The translations under genes were made by a program, and so were the position numbers. Below the pieces are notes generated by a model, which saw only the letters and a program-made list of their open reading frames with translations, did not search any database and was not told the origin of the DNA. This document shows positions 1-6,122 of a stretch of 6,594 nt of DNA, piece by piece. The stretch covers positions 1 to 6,594 of the forward strand of contig CALJCU010000614.1 of the NCBI GenBank assembly GCA_938023885.1, read 5' to 3'. Each line of letters opens with the position of its first letter. Positions within the stretch are counted from its first letter, which is position 1. This DNA is from an uncultured Prevotella sp. (lineage in GTDB: Bacteria; Bacteroidota; Bacteroidia; Bacteroidales; Bacteroidaceae).

Positions 1-993
1 GATGCCGACTATGAGGTTGGTGAGGAAGTCTCTGAGCCTGTCGACTTCGCTAAGTTCGGCCGTCGTGCTATCCTGACGCTGCGTCAGACACTCGCCAGCA
101 AGATTCTTGAGCTGGAGCATGACGCCCTTTACAATAAATACAAGGACCGCGTGGGTAAGCTCATCTCTGCTGAGGTCTATCAGGTATGGAAGCGTGAGGT
201 TCTTCTTGTGGACGATGACAACAACGAGCTCCATCTCCCGAAGGGCGAGCAGATTCCCGCTGATGTCTACCGCAAGGGTGAGACGGTACGCTGCGTCATT
301 GAGCGTGTGGACAACGAGAACAACAATCCGCGTATCATCCTCTCCCGTACCAGCCCCGCGTTCCTTCAGCGTCTGTTGGAGAATGAGGTGCCTGAGATTC
401 AGGACGGCCTTATCGCTATCAGGAAGATCGCCCGTATGCCGGGTGAGCGTGCCAAGGTAGCGGTGGAGAGTTACGACGACCGTATCGACCCGGTGGGAGC
501 CTGTGTCGGTGTGCACGGCAGCCGTGTGCACGGTATCGTGCGCGAGCTCGACAACGAGAACATTGATGTCATCAACTGGTCAGCCAACACGAAGCTGTTT
601 ATCCAGCGTGCCCTGAGCCCGGCTCAGGTGGCAGACATCAAGCTCGATGAGGAGAACCATAAGGCGAGTGTCTACTTGCAGCCCGACCAGGTGAGCCTTG
701 CCATTGGCCGTAACGGTATGAATATCAAGCTCGCCTCGATGCTGACGGAGTACACCATCGACGTGTTCCGTGTGGTGAACGACAGTGACCAGGAAAATCA
801 GGTTGATGATGTCTACCTCGACCAGTTCAATGACGAGATCGACCAGTGGATCATCGATGCCATCAAGGGTATCGGTCTGGAGACAGCACGTGAGGTGCTC
901 AATGCTCCGAGAGAGATGCTGGTAGAGAAAGCTGATCTCGAGGAAGAGACTGTAGACCATGTACTGGAAGTATTGAAGAAGGAATTTGAGTAA
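1..993 (+). CDS. nusA: Transcription termination/antitermination factor NusA, 5' end missing
   Basis: NusA binds RNA polymerase and nascent RNA and modulates pausing, termination and antitermination. The reading frame is open from base 1, so the first codons shown are internal. 330 residues are visible; Bacteroidales NusA is usually a little over 400, so roughly the first 90 (most of the polymerase-binding N-terminal domain) lie upstream. In window numbering, the end of that domain (FGRRAILTLRQTLASKI) is at about 19-37, an S1 RNA-binding domain at about 50-115, KH1 with GACVGVHGSRV at 166-176, KH2 with AIGRNGMNIKL at 234-244, and an acidic helical C-terminal segment to residue 330. The GxxG-type loops of both KH domains (VHGS, GRNG) are present. 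The stop TAA at 991-993 lies 35 bp before infB, which fits the common nusA-infB operon. The ATG at 29 codons-plus internal positions is not a start. Identification is firm; only the N-terminus is unseen. Confidence 0.97.
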   Translation, partial: DADYEVGEEVSEPVDFAKFGRRAILTLRQTLASKILELEHDALYNKYKDRVGKLISAEVYQVWKREVLLVDDDNNELHLPKGEQIPADVYRKGETVRCVIERVDNENNNPRIILSRTSPAFLQRLLENEVPEIQDGLIAIRKIARMPGERAKVAVESYDDRIDPVGACVGVHGSRVHGIVRELDNENIDVINWSANTKLFIQRALSPAQVADIKLDEENHKASVYLQPDQVSLAIGRNGMNIKLASMLTEYTIDVFRVVNDSDQENQVDDVYLDQFNDEIDQWIIDAIKGIGLETAREVLNAPREMLVEKADLEEETVDHVLEVLKKEFE

Positions 994-1028
994 AGAAGAA
1001 ATAAGAATAAAGAAGGTAAAAGTATTAT

Positions 1029-4004
1029 ATGAGCATCAGATTAAACAAAGCATTACGTGAATTGAACATAGGTCGCCAAACGGCAGTTGGCTACCTGCAA
1101 AAGAGGGCCGGTGTGCTTGGAGAGGTCAAGGACGACCTCAACTTCAAGCTCAACGACAAGCAATATGCTGCTCTCGTTGAGGCGTTCAAGAAGGATGCTG
1201 TCAAGGAAAAGGCGGAGCAGCTCTTCAGGAAGCCTGAGAAGAAGAAAGAGCGGAATGGCTCCAAACCCCGCATGGAGAGCGGGCAGAAGCCCGGAGGACA
1301 CCAGAAATCCATACCGTCGGGTAAGATGGACCTTGATAGCGTTGGCAAACGCCCGGTAGAGATTAAGTCTGATGCTGTATCTGAAAAGCCGGCTCCAAAA
1401 CCAGAGACTGCTGCCGTCAGTCAGAAGGTTGAACCGACGCAAGTAAAGCTGGAGTCTGCTGTTGCTAAGCAGGAAGCGCCTATGGCAAATACTGTTGAGG
1501 ATCCTGTCAAACAAAAGGCAAAGGCCAGGGCTTCCGCAGCCGGGCCGGTAGCGACTCCGAAGGCCGCAGAGGCTAAGCCTGCGGTAACGGCACTGCAGCC
1601 TGCTCCTGCCAAGGATAACAAGTCTGCTGCAGTGAATGAGGCTCCCAAGGCTGTTCTTAAGGACAACATTAAGCCGGCACAGCCTGCCAAGCCTGAGGTG
1701 AAACCCGCGCAGAAACAGCGCCAGGTTATCCAGAAACCTGCTGCCGTGAAGGTGGCAGAGGTGACACAACCTGTTGCTGACAATAAGAAAGGTACAGAAA
1801 TCTTCCGCACGAAGACGGAGGCACGTATCGACGGCACGCCGAAGGTGACAGTCCTGGGTAAGATAGACCTCGGCGCTATCAACTCCAGTACCCGTCCGAG
1901 AAAGAAGTCTCGATCTGAGCGTCAGCGCGAGCGCCAGCGTCAGCAGAGCGGCGGAAACAACGGAAACAACAAGGGCAAGCGTGAGCGCATCAATAATAAC
2001 AAGGTGGATGTCAACGCCGCTGCCAACCAGCAGGGTGGCAACAAGAACGGTAACGGTAAGAAAAGGAGGAACCGTAACCGTAACAACAGGCCGCAGGAGG
2101 TCAACGACGAGGATGTAGCACGCCAGGTAAAGGAGACACTTGCCCGTCTGACCAGCAAGAGCCAGAACAAGAAAGGCGCCAGGTACCGTAAGGAGAAGCG
2201 TGAGGCTGTCCAGGAGAAGCTCGATGCTGAGGCACGTGCTGAGAAGAAAGAGAGCAGGGTGCTGAAGCTCACCGAGTTTGTGACAGTGTCCGAGCTCGCC
2301 ACGATGATGAACGTCTCTGTGACACAGGTCATCTCAACGCTGATGAGCATCGGCATCATGGCCTCTATCAACCAGCGTCTCGACGCTGAGACTATCAACA
2401 TGGTGGCTGAGGAGTTCGGCTTCAAGACGGAGTATGTCAGTGCTGAGGTCCAGGAGGCTGTCAGTGAGGATGAGGACGACGAGAGCGATCTCGTATCCCG
2501 TGCTCCTATCGTGACGGTCATGGGTCATGTCGACCATGGTAAGACCTCGCTGCTCGACCATATCCGCAACACGAACGTCATCGCGGGCGAGGCCGGTGGC
2601 ATCACCCAGCATATCGGTGCATACAGTGTGACGCTGAAGAACGGCCGTAAGGTGACGTTCCTCGATACTCCGGGGCATGAGGCCTTCACCGCCATGCGTG
2701 CCCGTGGTGCTCAGGTTACCGATATCGCTATCATTATCATCGCTGCCGACGACTCAGTGATGCCTACTACAAAGGAGGCTATCGCTCACTGTCAGGCTGC
2801 CGGTGTGCCGATGGTGTTCGCCATCAATAAGATTGATAAGCCGGGAGCTAACCCCGACAAGATACGTGAGGATCTCGCCAACATGAACCTTCTCGTGGAG
2901 GAGTGGGGCGGTAAGTACCAGTGTCAGGAGATTTCCGCTAAGAAGGGTATTGGTGTGGACGACCTCATGGAGAAAGTGCTGCTCGAAGCTGACATGCTCG
3001 ACCTCAAGGCCAACCCGAACCGTAAGGCTACAGGTACGGTCATTGAGTCTTCACTCGACAAGGGTCGTGGCTATGTCTCTACTGTACTCGTAAGCAACGG
3101 TACGCTGCATGTCGGCGACATCGTGCTCGCCGGTACTTCCTGGGGTCGCGTAAAGGCTTTGTTCAATGAGCGTAACCAGCGCATCGACAACGTGAAACCG
3201 GCTGAGCCGGCCATCGTTCTCGGTCTGAACGGAGCACCTACCGCCGGTGACCAGTTCCATGTCATCGACACAGAGCAGGAGGCACGTGATATTGCCAACA
3301 AGCGTGAGCAGCTGCAGCGTGAGCAGGGTCTGCGTACGCAGAAACGTCTTACCCTCAGTGATATCTCGCACCGTATCGCACGCGGAGAGTTCCATGAGCT
3401 CAACATCATCGTCAAGGGAGATACTGACGGTTCCATCGAGGCGCTGTCCGATTCGTTCCTTAAGCTCTCTACAGAGAAGGTGCAGGTCAACGTTATCAGC
3501 AAGGCTGTCGGTCAGATCTCCGAGAACGATGTCATGCTTGCTTCTGCTTCCGATGCCGTCATTGTCGGCTTCCAGGTCCGTCCTTCGGCAGATGCCCGTA
3601 AGCTCGCTGAGCGTGAGGGCGTAGAGATCAATACCTATTCCATCATTTATGATGCTATCGACGATATTAGGGCTGCCATGGTTGGCATGCTTGACAAGGA
3701 GAAGAAGGAAGTCGTCACCGCTGAGGTGGAGGTGAGGCAGGTGTTCAAGATCTCCAAGGTCGGTACCATCGCCGGAGGCCTCGTCACCGAAGGCAAGGTT
3801 CACTCTAAGGACAAGGCACATGTCGTGCGCGACGGAATCGTGGTGCACACTGCTCCTATTGCTGCCCTGAAGCGTTACAAGGATGACGTGAAGGAAGTGA
3901 CGACAGGTCTGGAGTGCGGTATCTCGCTCGTCAACTACAACGACATTCAGGTCGGTGATGTCATCGAGACTTTCACAGAGGTTGAGGTTGAGCAGAAACT
4001 TTAA
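1029..4004 (+). CDS. infB: Translation initiation factor IF-2
   Basis: IF2 is the GTPase that places initiator tRNA in the ribosomal P site and promotes subunit joining. The 991-residue protein begins with a small IF2_N-like helical subdomain (about 1-50). A long disordered linker (about 70-405) follows: K/P/A-rich first, then an N/G/R/K-rich stretch at about 292-355. A second IF2_N subdomain covers about 410-470. The G domain has G1 GHVDHGKTS (499-507), G2 GGIT (523-526), G3 DTPGH (546-550), G4 NKID (600-603) and G5 SAK (636-638), all intact. Domains II to IV, including the C-terminal fMet-tRNA-binding barrel, fill about 663-991. It is longer than E. coli IF2 (890 residues), the excess being linker. 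The ATG at 1029 gives the expected N-terminus. Upstream is AT/purine-rich; AGAAGG at 1011-1016 sits 12 bases from the ATG, too far to be a convincing Shine-Dalgarno site. Probably cotranscribed with nusA. Confidence 0.98.
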   Translation: MSIRLNKALRELNIGRQTAVGYLQKRAGVLGEVKDDLNFKLNDKQYAALVEAFKKDAVKEKAEQLFRKPEKKKERNGSKPRMESGQKPGGHQKSIPSGKMDLDSVGKRPVEIKSDAVSEKPAPKPETAAVSQKVEPTQVKLESAVAKQEAPMANTVEDPVKQKAKARASAAGPVATPKAAEAKPAVTALQPAPAKDNKSAAVNEAPKAVLKDNIKPAQPAKPEVKPAQKQRQVIQKPAAVKVAEVTQPVADNKKGTEIFRTKTEARIDGTPKVTVLGKIDLGAINSSTRPRKKSRSERQRERQRQQSGGNNGNNKGKRERINNNKVDVNAAANQQGGNKNGNGKKRRNRNRNNRPQEVNDEDVARQVKETLARLTSKSQNKKGARYRKEKREAVQEKLDAEARAEKKESRVLKLTEFVTVSELATMMNVSVTQVISTLMSIGIMASINQRLDAETINMVAEEFGFKTEYVSAEVQEAVSEDEDDESDLVSRAPIVTVMGHVDHGKTSLLDHIRNTNVIAGEAGGITQHIGAYSVTLKNGRKVTFLDTPGHEAFTAMRARGAQVTDIAIIIIAADDSVMPTTKEAIAHCQAAGVPMVFAINKIDKPGANPDKIREDLANMNLLVEEWGGKYQCQEISAKKGIGVDDLMEKVLLEADMLDLKANPNRKATGTVIESSLDKGRGYVSTVLVSNGTLHVGDIVLAGTSWGRVKALFNERNQRIDNVKPAEPAIVLGLNGAPTAGDQFHVIDTEQEARDIANKREQLQREQGLRTQKRLTLSDISHRIARGEFHELNIIVKGDTDGSIEALSDSFLKLSTEKVQVNVISKAVGQISENDVMLASASDAVIVGFQVRPSADARKLAEREGVEINTYSIIYDAIDDIRAAMVGMLDKEKKEVVTAEVEVRQVFKISKVGTIAGGLVTEGKVHSKDKAHVVRDGIVVHTAPIAALKRYKDDVKEVTTGLECGISLVNYNDIQVGDVIETFTEVEVEQKL

Positions 4005-4032
4005 AGCTTGTACCGCCTTTGTAGCAGTCAAG

Positions 4033-4067
4033 TTTGCAAATTTTATTATCCGAAACGATAACATTTG
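4033..4067 (+). promoter_or_regulatory. Possible Bacteroidetes-type promoter for sufB
   Basis: TTTG at 4033-4036 and AACATTTG at 4060-4067 resemble the Bacteroidetes -33 (TTTG) and -7 (TAnnTTTG) elements. The -7 box has one mismatch (A for T at its first base), and the 23-base spacer is longer than the usual 19-21. If used, transcription would begin near 4074 and the leader would include the hairpin at 4081-4109. The -33 copy also lies in the 8-bp palindrome TTTGCAAA (4033-4040). A promoter is plausible because function changes here from translation to Fe-S assembly, but the match is weak. Confidence 0.25.
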
Positions 4068-4080
4068 TGATTCAGGATGC

Positions 4081-4109
4081 AGGTGGCACGGCTTTTGTTG
4101 GTGTCACCT
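4081..4109 (+). promoter_or_regulatory. Hairpin upstream of sufB
   Basis: AGGTGGCAC (4081-4089) and GTGTCACCT (4101-4109) can form nine consecutive RNA pairs with one G.U (4086/4104), closing an 11-base loop. What follows is TGTATTAATTATAT, not a T run, so it is a poor intrinsic terminator. It could be a leader structure in the sufB mRNA, a weak infB terminator or RNA 3'-end protector, or a protein-binding dyad. The pairing is seen directly; the role is unknown. Confidence 0.45.
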
Positions 4110-4148
4110 TGTATTAATTATATATCTCGTAATATCATATATTATTAT

Positions 4149-5603
4149 ATGGAGATAAAACTAAAGAAGGAAAGCAACGATTTCGTCAAGGAGGTTGCCA
4201 ACCAGAAATATGAATATGGCTTTACGACGGATGTTGATACCGAGGTCATCCCCACGGGTCTCAACGAAGATGTCGTAAGGCTTATTTCCAAGAAGAAAGG
4301 CGAGCCCGGGTGGCTGCTCGACTTCCGTCTGAAGGCATATCGTTATTGGAAGACTCTGTCCGTTCCTACATGGGGACACGTCCACGTACCTCATATCGAC
4401 TTCCAGGCCATCTCTTATTATGCCGACCCGCTGGCGAAGAAGCCGAAGAACAAGGAGATAGACCCCGAACTGGAGAAAACCTTCGACAAGCTCGGCATCC
4501 CCTTGGAGGAGCGGCTCGCGCTGAGCGGCACAGCCGTGGATGCTGTCATGGACTCCGTCTCGGTGAAGACGACATTCAAGAAGCAGTTGGCTGAGCAGGG
4601 TATCATCTTCATGTCTATCGGTGAGGCTGTGAAGGAACACCCCGGCCTCGTGAGACAGTACCTCGGCAGTGTGGTGCCTTACCGTGACAATTTCTCTGCG
4701 GCACTGAACTCAGCTGTGTTCAGTGACGGTACGTTTGTATACATCCCCAAGGGCGTGCGTTGCCCGATGGAGCTAAGCAGTTACTTCCGCATTAATGCCC
4801 GTAACACGGGACAGTTTGAGCGTACGCTCATCGTGGCGGATGACGATTCTTACGTCTCTTATCTCGAAGGCTGCACGGCCCCGATGTATGACGAGAACCA
4901 GTTGCATGCCGCCGTCGTGGAGATTGTGGTAATGAACAATGCTGAAGTAAAATACTCTACCGTGCAGAACTGGTATCCGGGTGACGAGCACGGAAAAGGA
5001 GGCGTGCTCAATCTCGTGACGAAACGTGGCGAGTGCCGCGGTGTCAACTCCAAACTGTCTTGGACGCAGGTGGAGACAGGCTCAGCTGTCACGTGGAAAT
5101 ACCCGTCTTGTGTGCTCCGGGGCGACAACTCACAGGCGGAGTTCTACAGTGTCGCCGTGACGAATCACTATCAGGAGGCCGACACGGGTACGAAGATGAT
5201 ACACATCGGTAAGAACACGAAGTCGACGATTATCTCCAAAGGCATCTCTGCCGGTCATTCACAGAACAGTTACCGTGGTCTTGTACGTGCTACGGCCAAT
5301 GCAGACTACGCGCGTAACTATTCGTCCTGTGACTCTCTCCTCCTCGGTTCCGACTGCGGCGCCCACACGTTCCCCTATATGGATATCCACAACGACACTG
5401 CTGTCGTGGAGCATGAGGCTACGACCTCGAAGATCAGTGAGGACCAGCTCTTCTACTGTAATCAGCGTGGAATATCAACCGAAGACGCGGTAGGGCTTAT
5501 CGTCAATGGCTATGCCAAGGAAGTGCTCAACAAGCTCCCCATGGAGTTCGCCGTGGAGGCCCAGAAGCTCCTCAGTGTCTCGCTCGAAGGAACGGTGGGT
5601 TAG
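4149..5603 (+). CDS. sufB: Fe-S cluster assembly scaffold protein SufB
   Basis: SufB works in the cytosol with SufC and SufD (SufBC2D) to build Fe-S clusters from sulfur supplied by SufS and partners. From ATG 4149 the protein has 484 residues, close to E. coli SufB (495). The C-terminal core is highly conserved: NYSSCDSLLLG with Cys394, CGAHTFPY at 403-410, VEHEATTSKISEDQLFYC at 420-437 and the end LEGTVG. By an 11-residue offset, Cys394 and His422/Glu423 correspond to E. coli Cys405 and His433/Glu434, residues implicated in cluster assembly; Cys242 in EGCTAP matches the other well-known conserved cysteine. An in-frame ATG at 4077 would add 24 residues, but they are unlike SufB, lie in AT-rich leader and would start just before a hairpin, so 4149 is preferred. 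The N-terminus MEIKLKKESNDFVKEVANQK is SufB-like. No Shine-Dalgarno site is seen. The TAG stop forms the first three bases of the inverted repeat that follows. Confidence 0.97.
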   Translation: MEIKLKKESNDFVKEVANQKYEYGFTTDVDTEVIPTGLNEDVVRLISKKKGEPGWLLDFRLKAYRYWKTLSVPTWGHVHVPHIDFQAISYYADPLAKKPKNKEIDPELEKTFDKLGIPLEERLALSGTAVDAVMDSVSVKTTFKKQLAEQGIIFMSIGEAVKEHPGLVRQYLGSVVPYRDNFSAALNSAVFSDGTFVYIPKGVRCPMELSSYFRINARNTGQFERTLIVADDDSYVSYLEGCTAPMYDENQLHAAVVEIVVMNNAEVKYSTVQNWYPGDEHGKGGVLNLVTKRGECRGVNSKLSWTQVETGSAVTWKYPSCVLRGDNSQAEFYSVAVTNHYQEADTGTKMIHIGKNTKSTIISKGISAGHSQNSYRGLVRATANADYARNYSSCDSLLLGSDCGAHTFPYMDIHNDTAVVEHEATTSKISEDQLFYCNQRGISTEDAVGLIVNGYAKEVLNKLPMEFAVEAQKLLSVSLEGTVG

Positions 5604-5633
5604 TTAGGAGTTAGGAGATAGGAGTTAGGAGTT
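5601..5633 (+). repeat. Left inverted-repeat arm with tandem TTAGGAG heptads
   Basis: TAG (the sufB stop) is followed by four heptads at 5604-5631: TTAGGAG, TTAGGAG, ATAGGAG and TTAGGAG, then TT. Decayed units TTTAAAG and TTAGAAA continue in the same register to 5645. The 33 bases match the reverse complement of 6082-6114 at 32 positions. The exception, G5610 opposite T6105, would be a G.U pair in RNA. Pairing stops at 5634/6081 (T-T). Confidence 0.95.
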
Positions 5634-5794
5634 TAAAGTTAGAAAATAATATATGTGAGCAAAAAATATAGATATGGAGAACTTTAGACAATTCATCTAT
5701 GACAAGTGCTTGGATTGTGCTGTAAGAATGATTAGACTAACTCGCTATCTCCAAGATGAGAAACATGAATACGTAGCATCAAAACAAGTATGTA

Positions 5795-5808
5795 GGAGTG
5801 GGGAGTGG
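5795..5808 (+). repeat. 7-bp tandem duplication that frameshifts the S23 gene
   Basis: GGAGTGG occurs twice in immediate succession (5795-5801 and 5802-5808). Removing one copy joins the codons of RSG directly to TSIGANLAEA in one frame, the expected family sequence, so the duplication is very probably the inactivating lesion. Confidence 0.85.
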
Positions 5809-5967
5809 AACAAGCATAGGCGCAAATCTGGCGGAAGCACAGTATGGAACAAGCAGGAAAGACTTTCTGCCAAAATGTTATATATGTTTGCGTGAAAGCA
5901 ACGGGACTTTGTACTGGTTAGAAGTTCCACACTGATCTGAGTTACTCTCAGATTTAGAGTATCAGTC

Positions 5968-5975
5968 TTTATTTA
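5968..5975 (+). repeat. 4-bp tandem duplication, second frameshift in the S23 gene
   Basis: TTTA occurs twice in a row. Removing one copy joins DLEYQSL to YDDCIELKKL, restoring the C-terminal helix of the family. A stop in the uncorrected frame follows at once (TGATGA at 5978-5983). Confidence 0.75.
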
Positions 5976-6081
5976 TATGATGATTGCATAGAACTAAAGA
6001 AGCTCTTTAACTCTATAACAAAAAAGACGAAGGAGAACAATAATAACAATAACAAAGGAGAGGAAGATGGTGGGCAGGAAT

Positions 6082-6114
6082 AACTCCTAACTCCTATCTC
6101 CTAATTCCTAACTA
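6082..6114 (-). repeat. Right inverted-repeat arm with CTCCTAA heptads
   Basis: On the + strand this reads AA, then CTCCTAA (6084-6090), CTCCTAT (6091-6097), CTCCTAA (6098-6104), TTCCTAA (6105-6111) and CTA. It is the reverse complement of the left arm except at T6105. The ATAGGAG variant heptad occupies the matching place in both arms, so the two are one repeat in opposite orientation rather than independent simple repeats. The last two bases of the S23 stop codon (6081-6083) fall in the arm. Confidence 0.95.
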
Positions 6115-6122
6115 GAAAAAGT

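Larger units (their letters stand above)
5674..6083 (+). pseudogene. Broken S23/IVP four-helix-bundle protein gene (23S rRNA intervening-sequence protein family)
   Basis: The first frame begins MENFRQFIYDKCLDCAVRMI and runs through YVASKQVCRSG (to residue 43), the family's N-terminal pattern (xYVLSKQLLRSG). The expected continuation, GTSIGANLAEA then KDFLPKCYICLRE and LYWLEV, is in a second frame from 5807. DLEYQSL is in that frame at 5951-5971, and YDDCIELKKLFNSITKKTKE in a third frame from 5976, ending at TAA 6081-6083 after an Asn-rich tail. Three lesions explain this: duplication of GGAGTGG at 5795-5808, TGA at 5933-5935 where the family has a charged residue, and duplication of TTTA at 5968-5975. 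Removing the 11 extra bases leaves 133 codons including the stop, normal for the family. As it stands, translation gives only 73 residues (to 5895), of which about 43 are family-like. These proteins are small helical bundles related to Avd of diversity-generating retroelements; their cellular function is poorly known. Family identity is strong from motif recognition. Confidence 0.88.
5601..6114. mobile_element. Inverted-repeat-bounded element carrying a broken S23/IVP gene, between sufB and sufC
   Basis: A 514-bp segment bounded by 33-bp near-perfect inverted repeats of TTAGGAG-like heptads, with a decayed four-helix-bundle gene inside. It fills almost the entire space between sufB and sufC: its left edge is the sufB stop codon and its right edge is 8 bp from the sufC ATG. 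Without it the two genes would be separated by only a few bases, as is usual in suf operons, which suggests insertion at an existing junction. The interior is clearly more AT-rich than the flanking genes (25 G/C of 60 in 5761-5820 by hand count). No transposase, reverse transcriptase or flanking target-site duplication is visible, so any movement would need help from elsewhere. The layout matches intervening sequences in bacterial 23S rRNA genes, where an S23-family ORF sits in the loop of a long stem. Calling it mobile is inference. Confidence 0.55.

Noticed and set aside
1482..1484. Internal ATG in infB (residue 152) with AGGA 7 bases upstream, a possible shorter IF2 form as in E. coli
   Set aside because: Bacteroidetes starts rarely depend on Shine-Dalgarno sites, AGGA is common in this lysine/glutamate-rich stretch, and nothing else supports a start.
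3051..4064. 337-codon antisense ORF over the 3' half of infB, and other long antisense ORFs at 1053-1769, 1421-1882, 1940-2521 and 4161-4640
   Set aside because: They are shadows of strongly coding genes on the + strand; translations are Leu/Ser-rich or otherwise skewed, show no family motif, and the sense genes are intact.
4081..4109. Intrinsic terminator for infB
   Set aside because: The stem is good but there is no T run after it, so it is listed as a hairpin of unknown role.
4077..4148. Upstream in-frame ATG extending SufB by 24 residues
   Set aside because: The extra residues are encoded by AT-rich leader and the hairpin, do not resemble SufB, and the downstream ATG gives a normal length and N-terminus.
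3955..4158. 67-codon + ORF bridging infB and sufB with a hydrophobic C-terminus
   Set aside because: It overlaps the infB end out of frame and reads through AT-rich leader; the hydrophobic run comes from ATT/TTA/TAT codons. No cvpA-like pattern.
5745..5930. 61-codon antisense ORF in the element
   Set aside because: It is the complement of the S23 remnant, whose sense-strand family motifs explain the segment.
5601..6114. CRISPR array or diversity-generating retroelement
   Set aside because: The heptads are contiguous without spacers and inverted between arms; no cas gene, reverse transcriptase or template/variable repeat pair is present. The Avd link is only through the S23 family.
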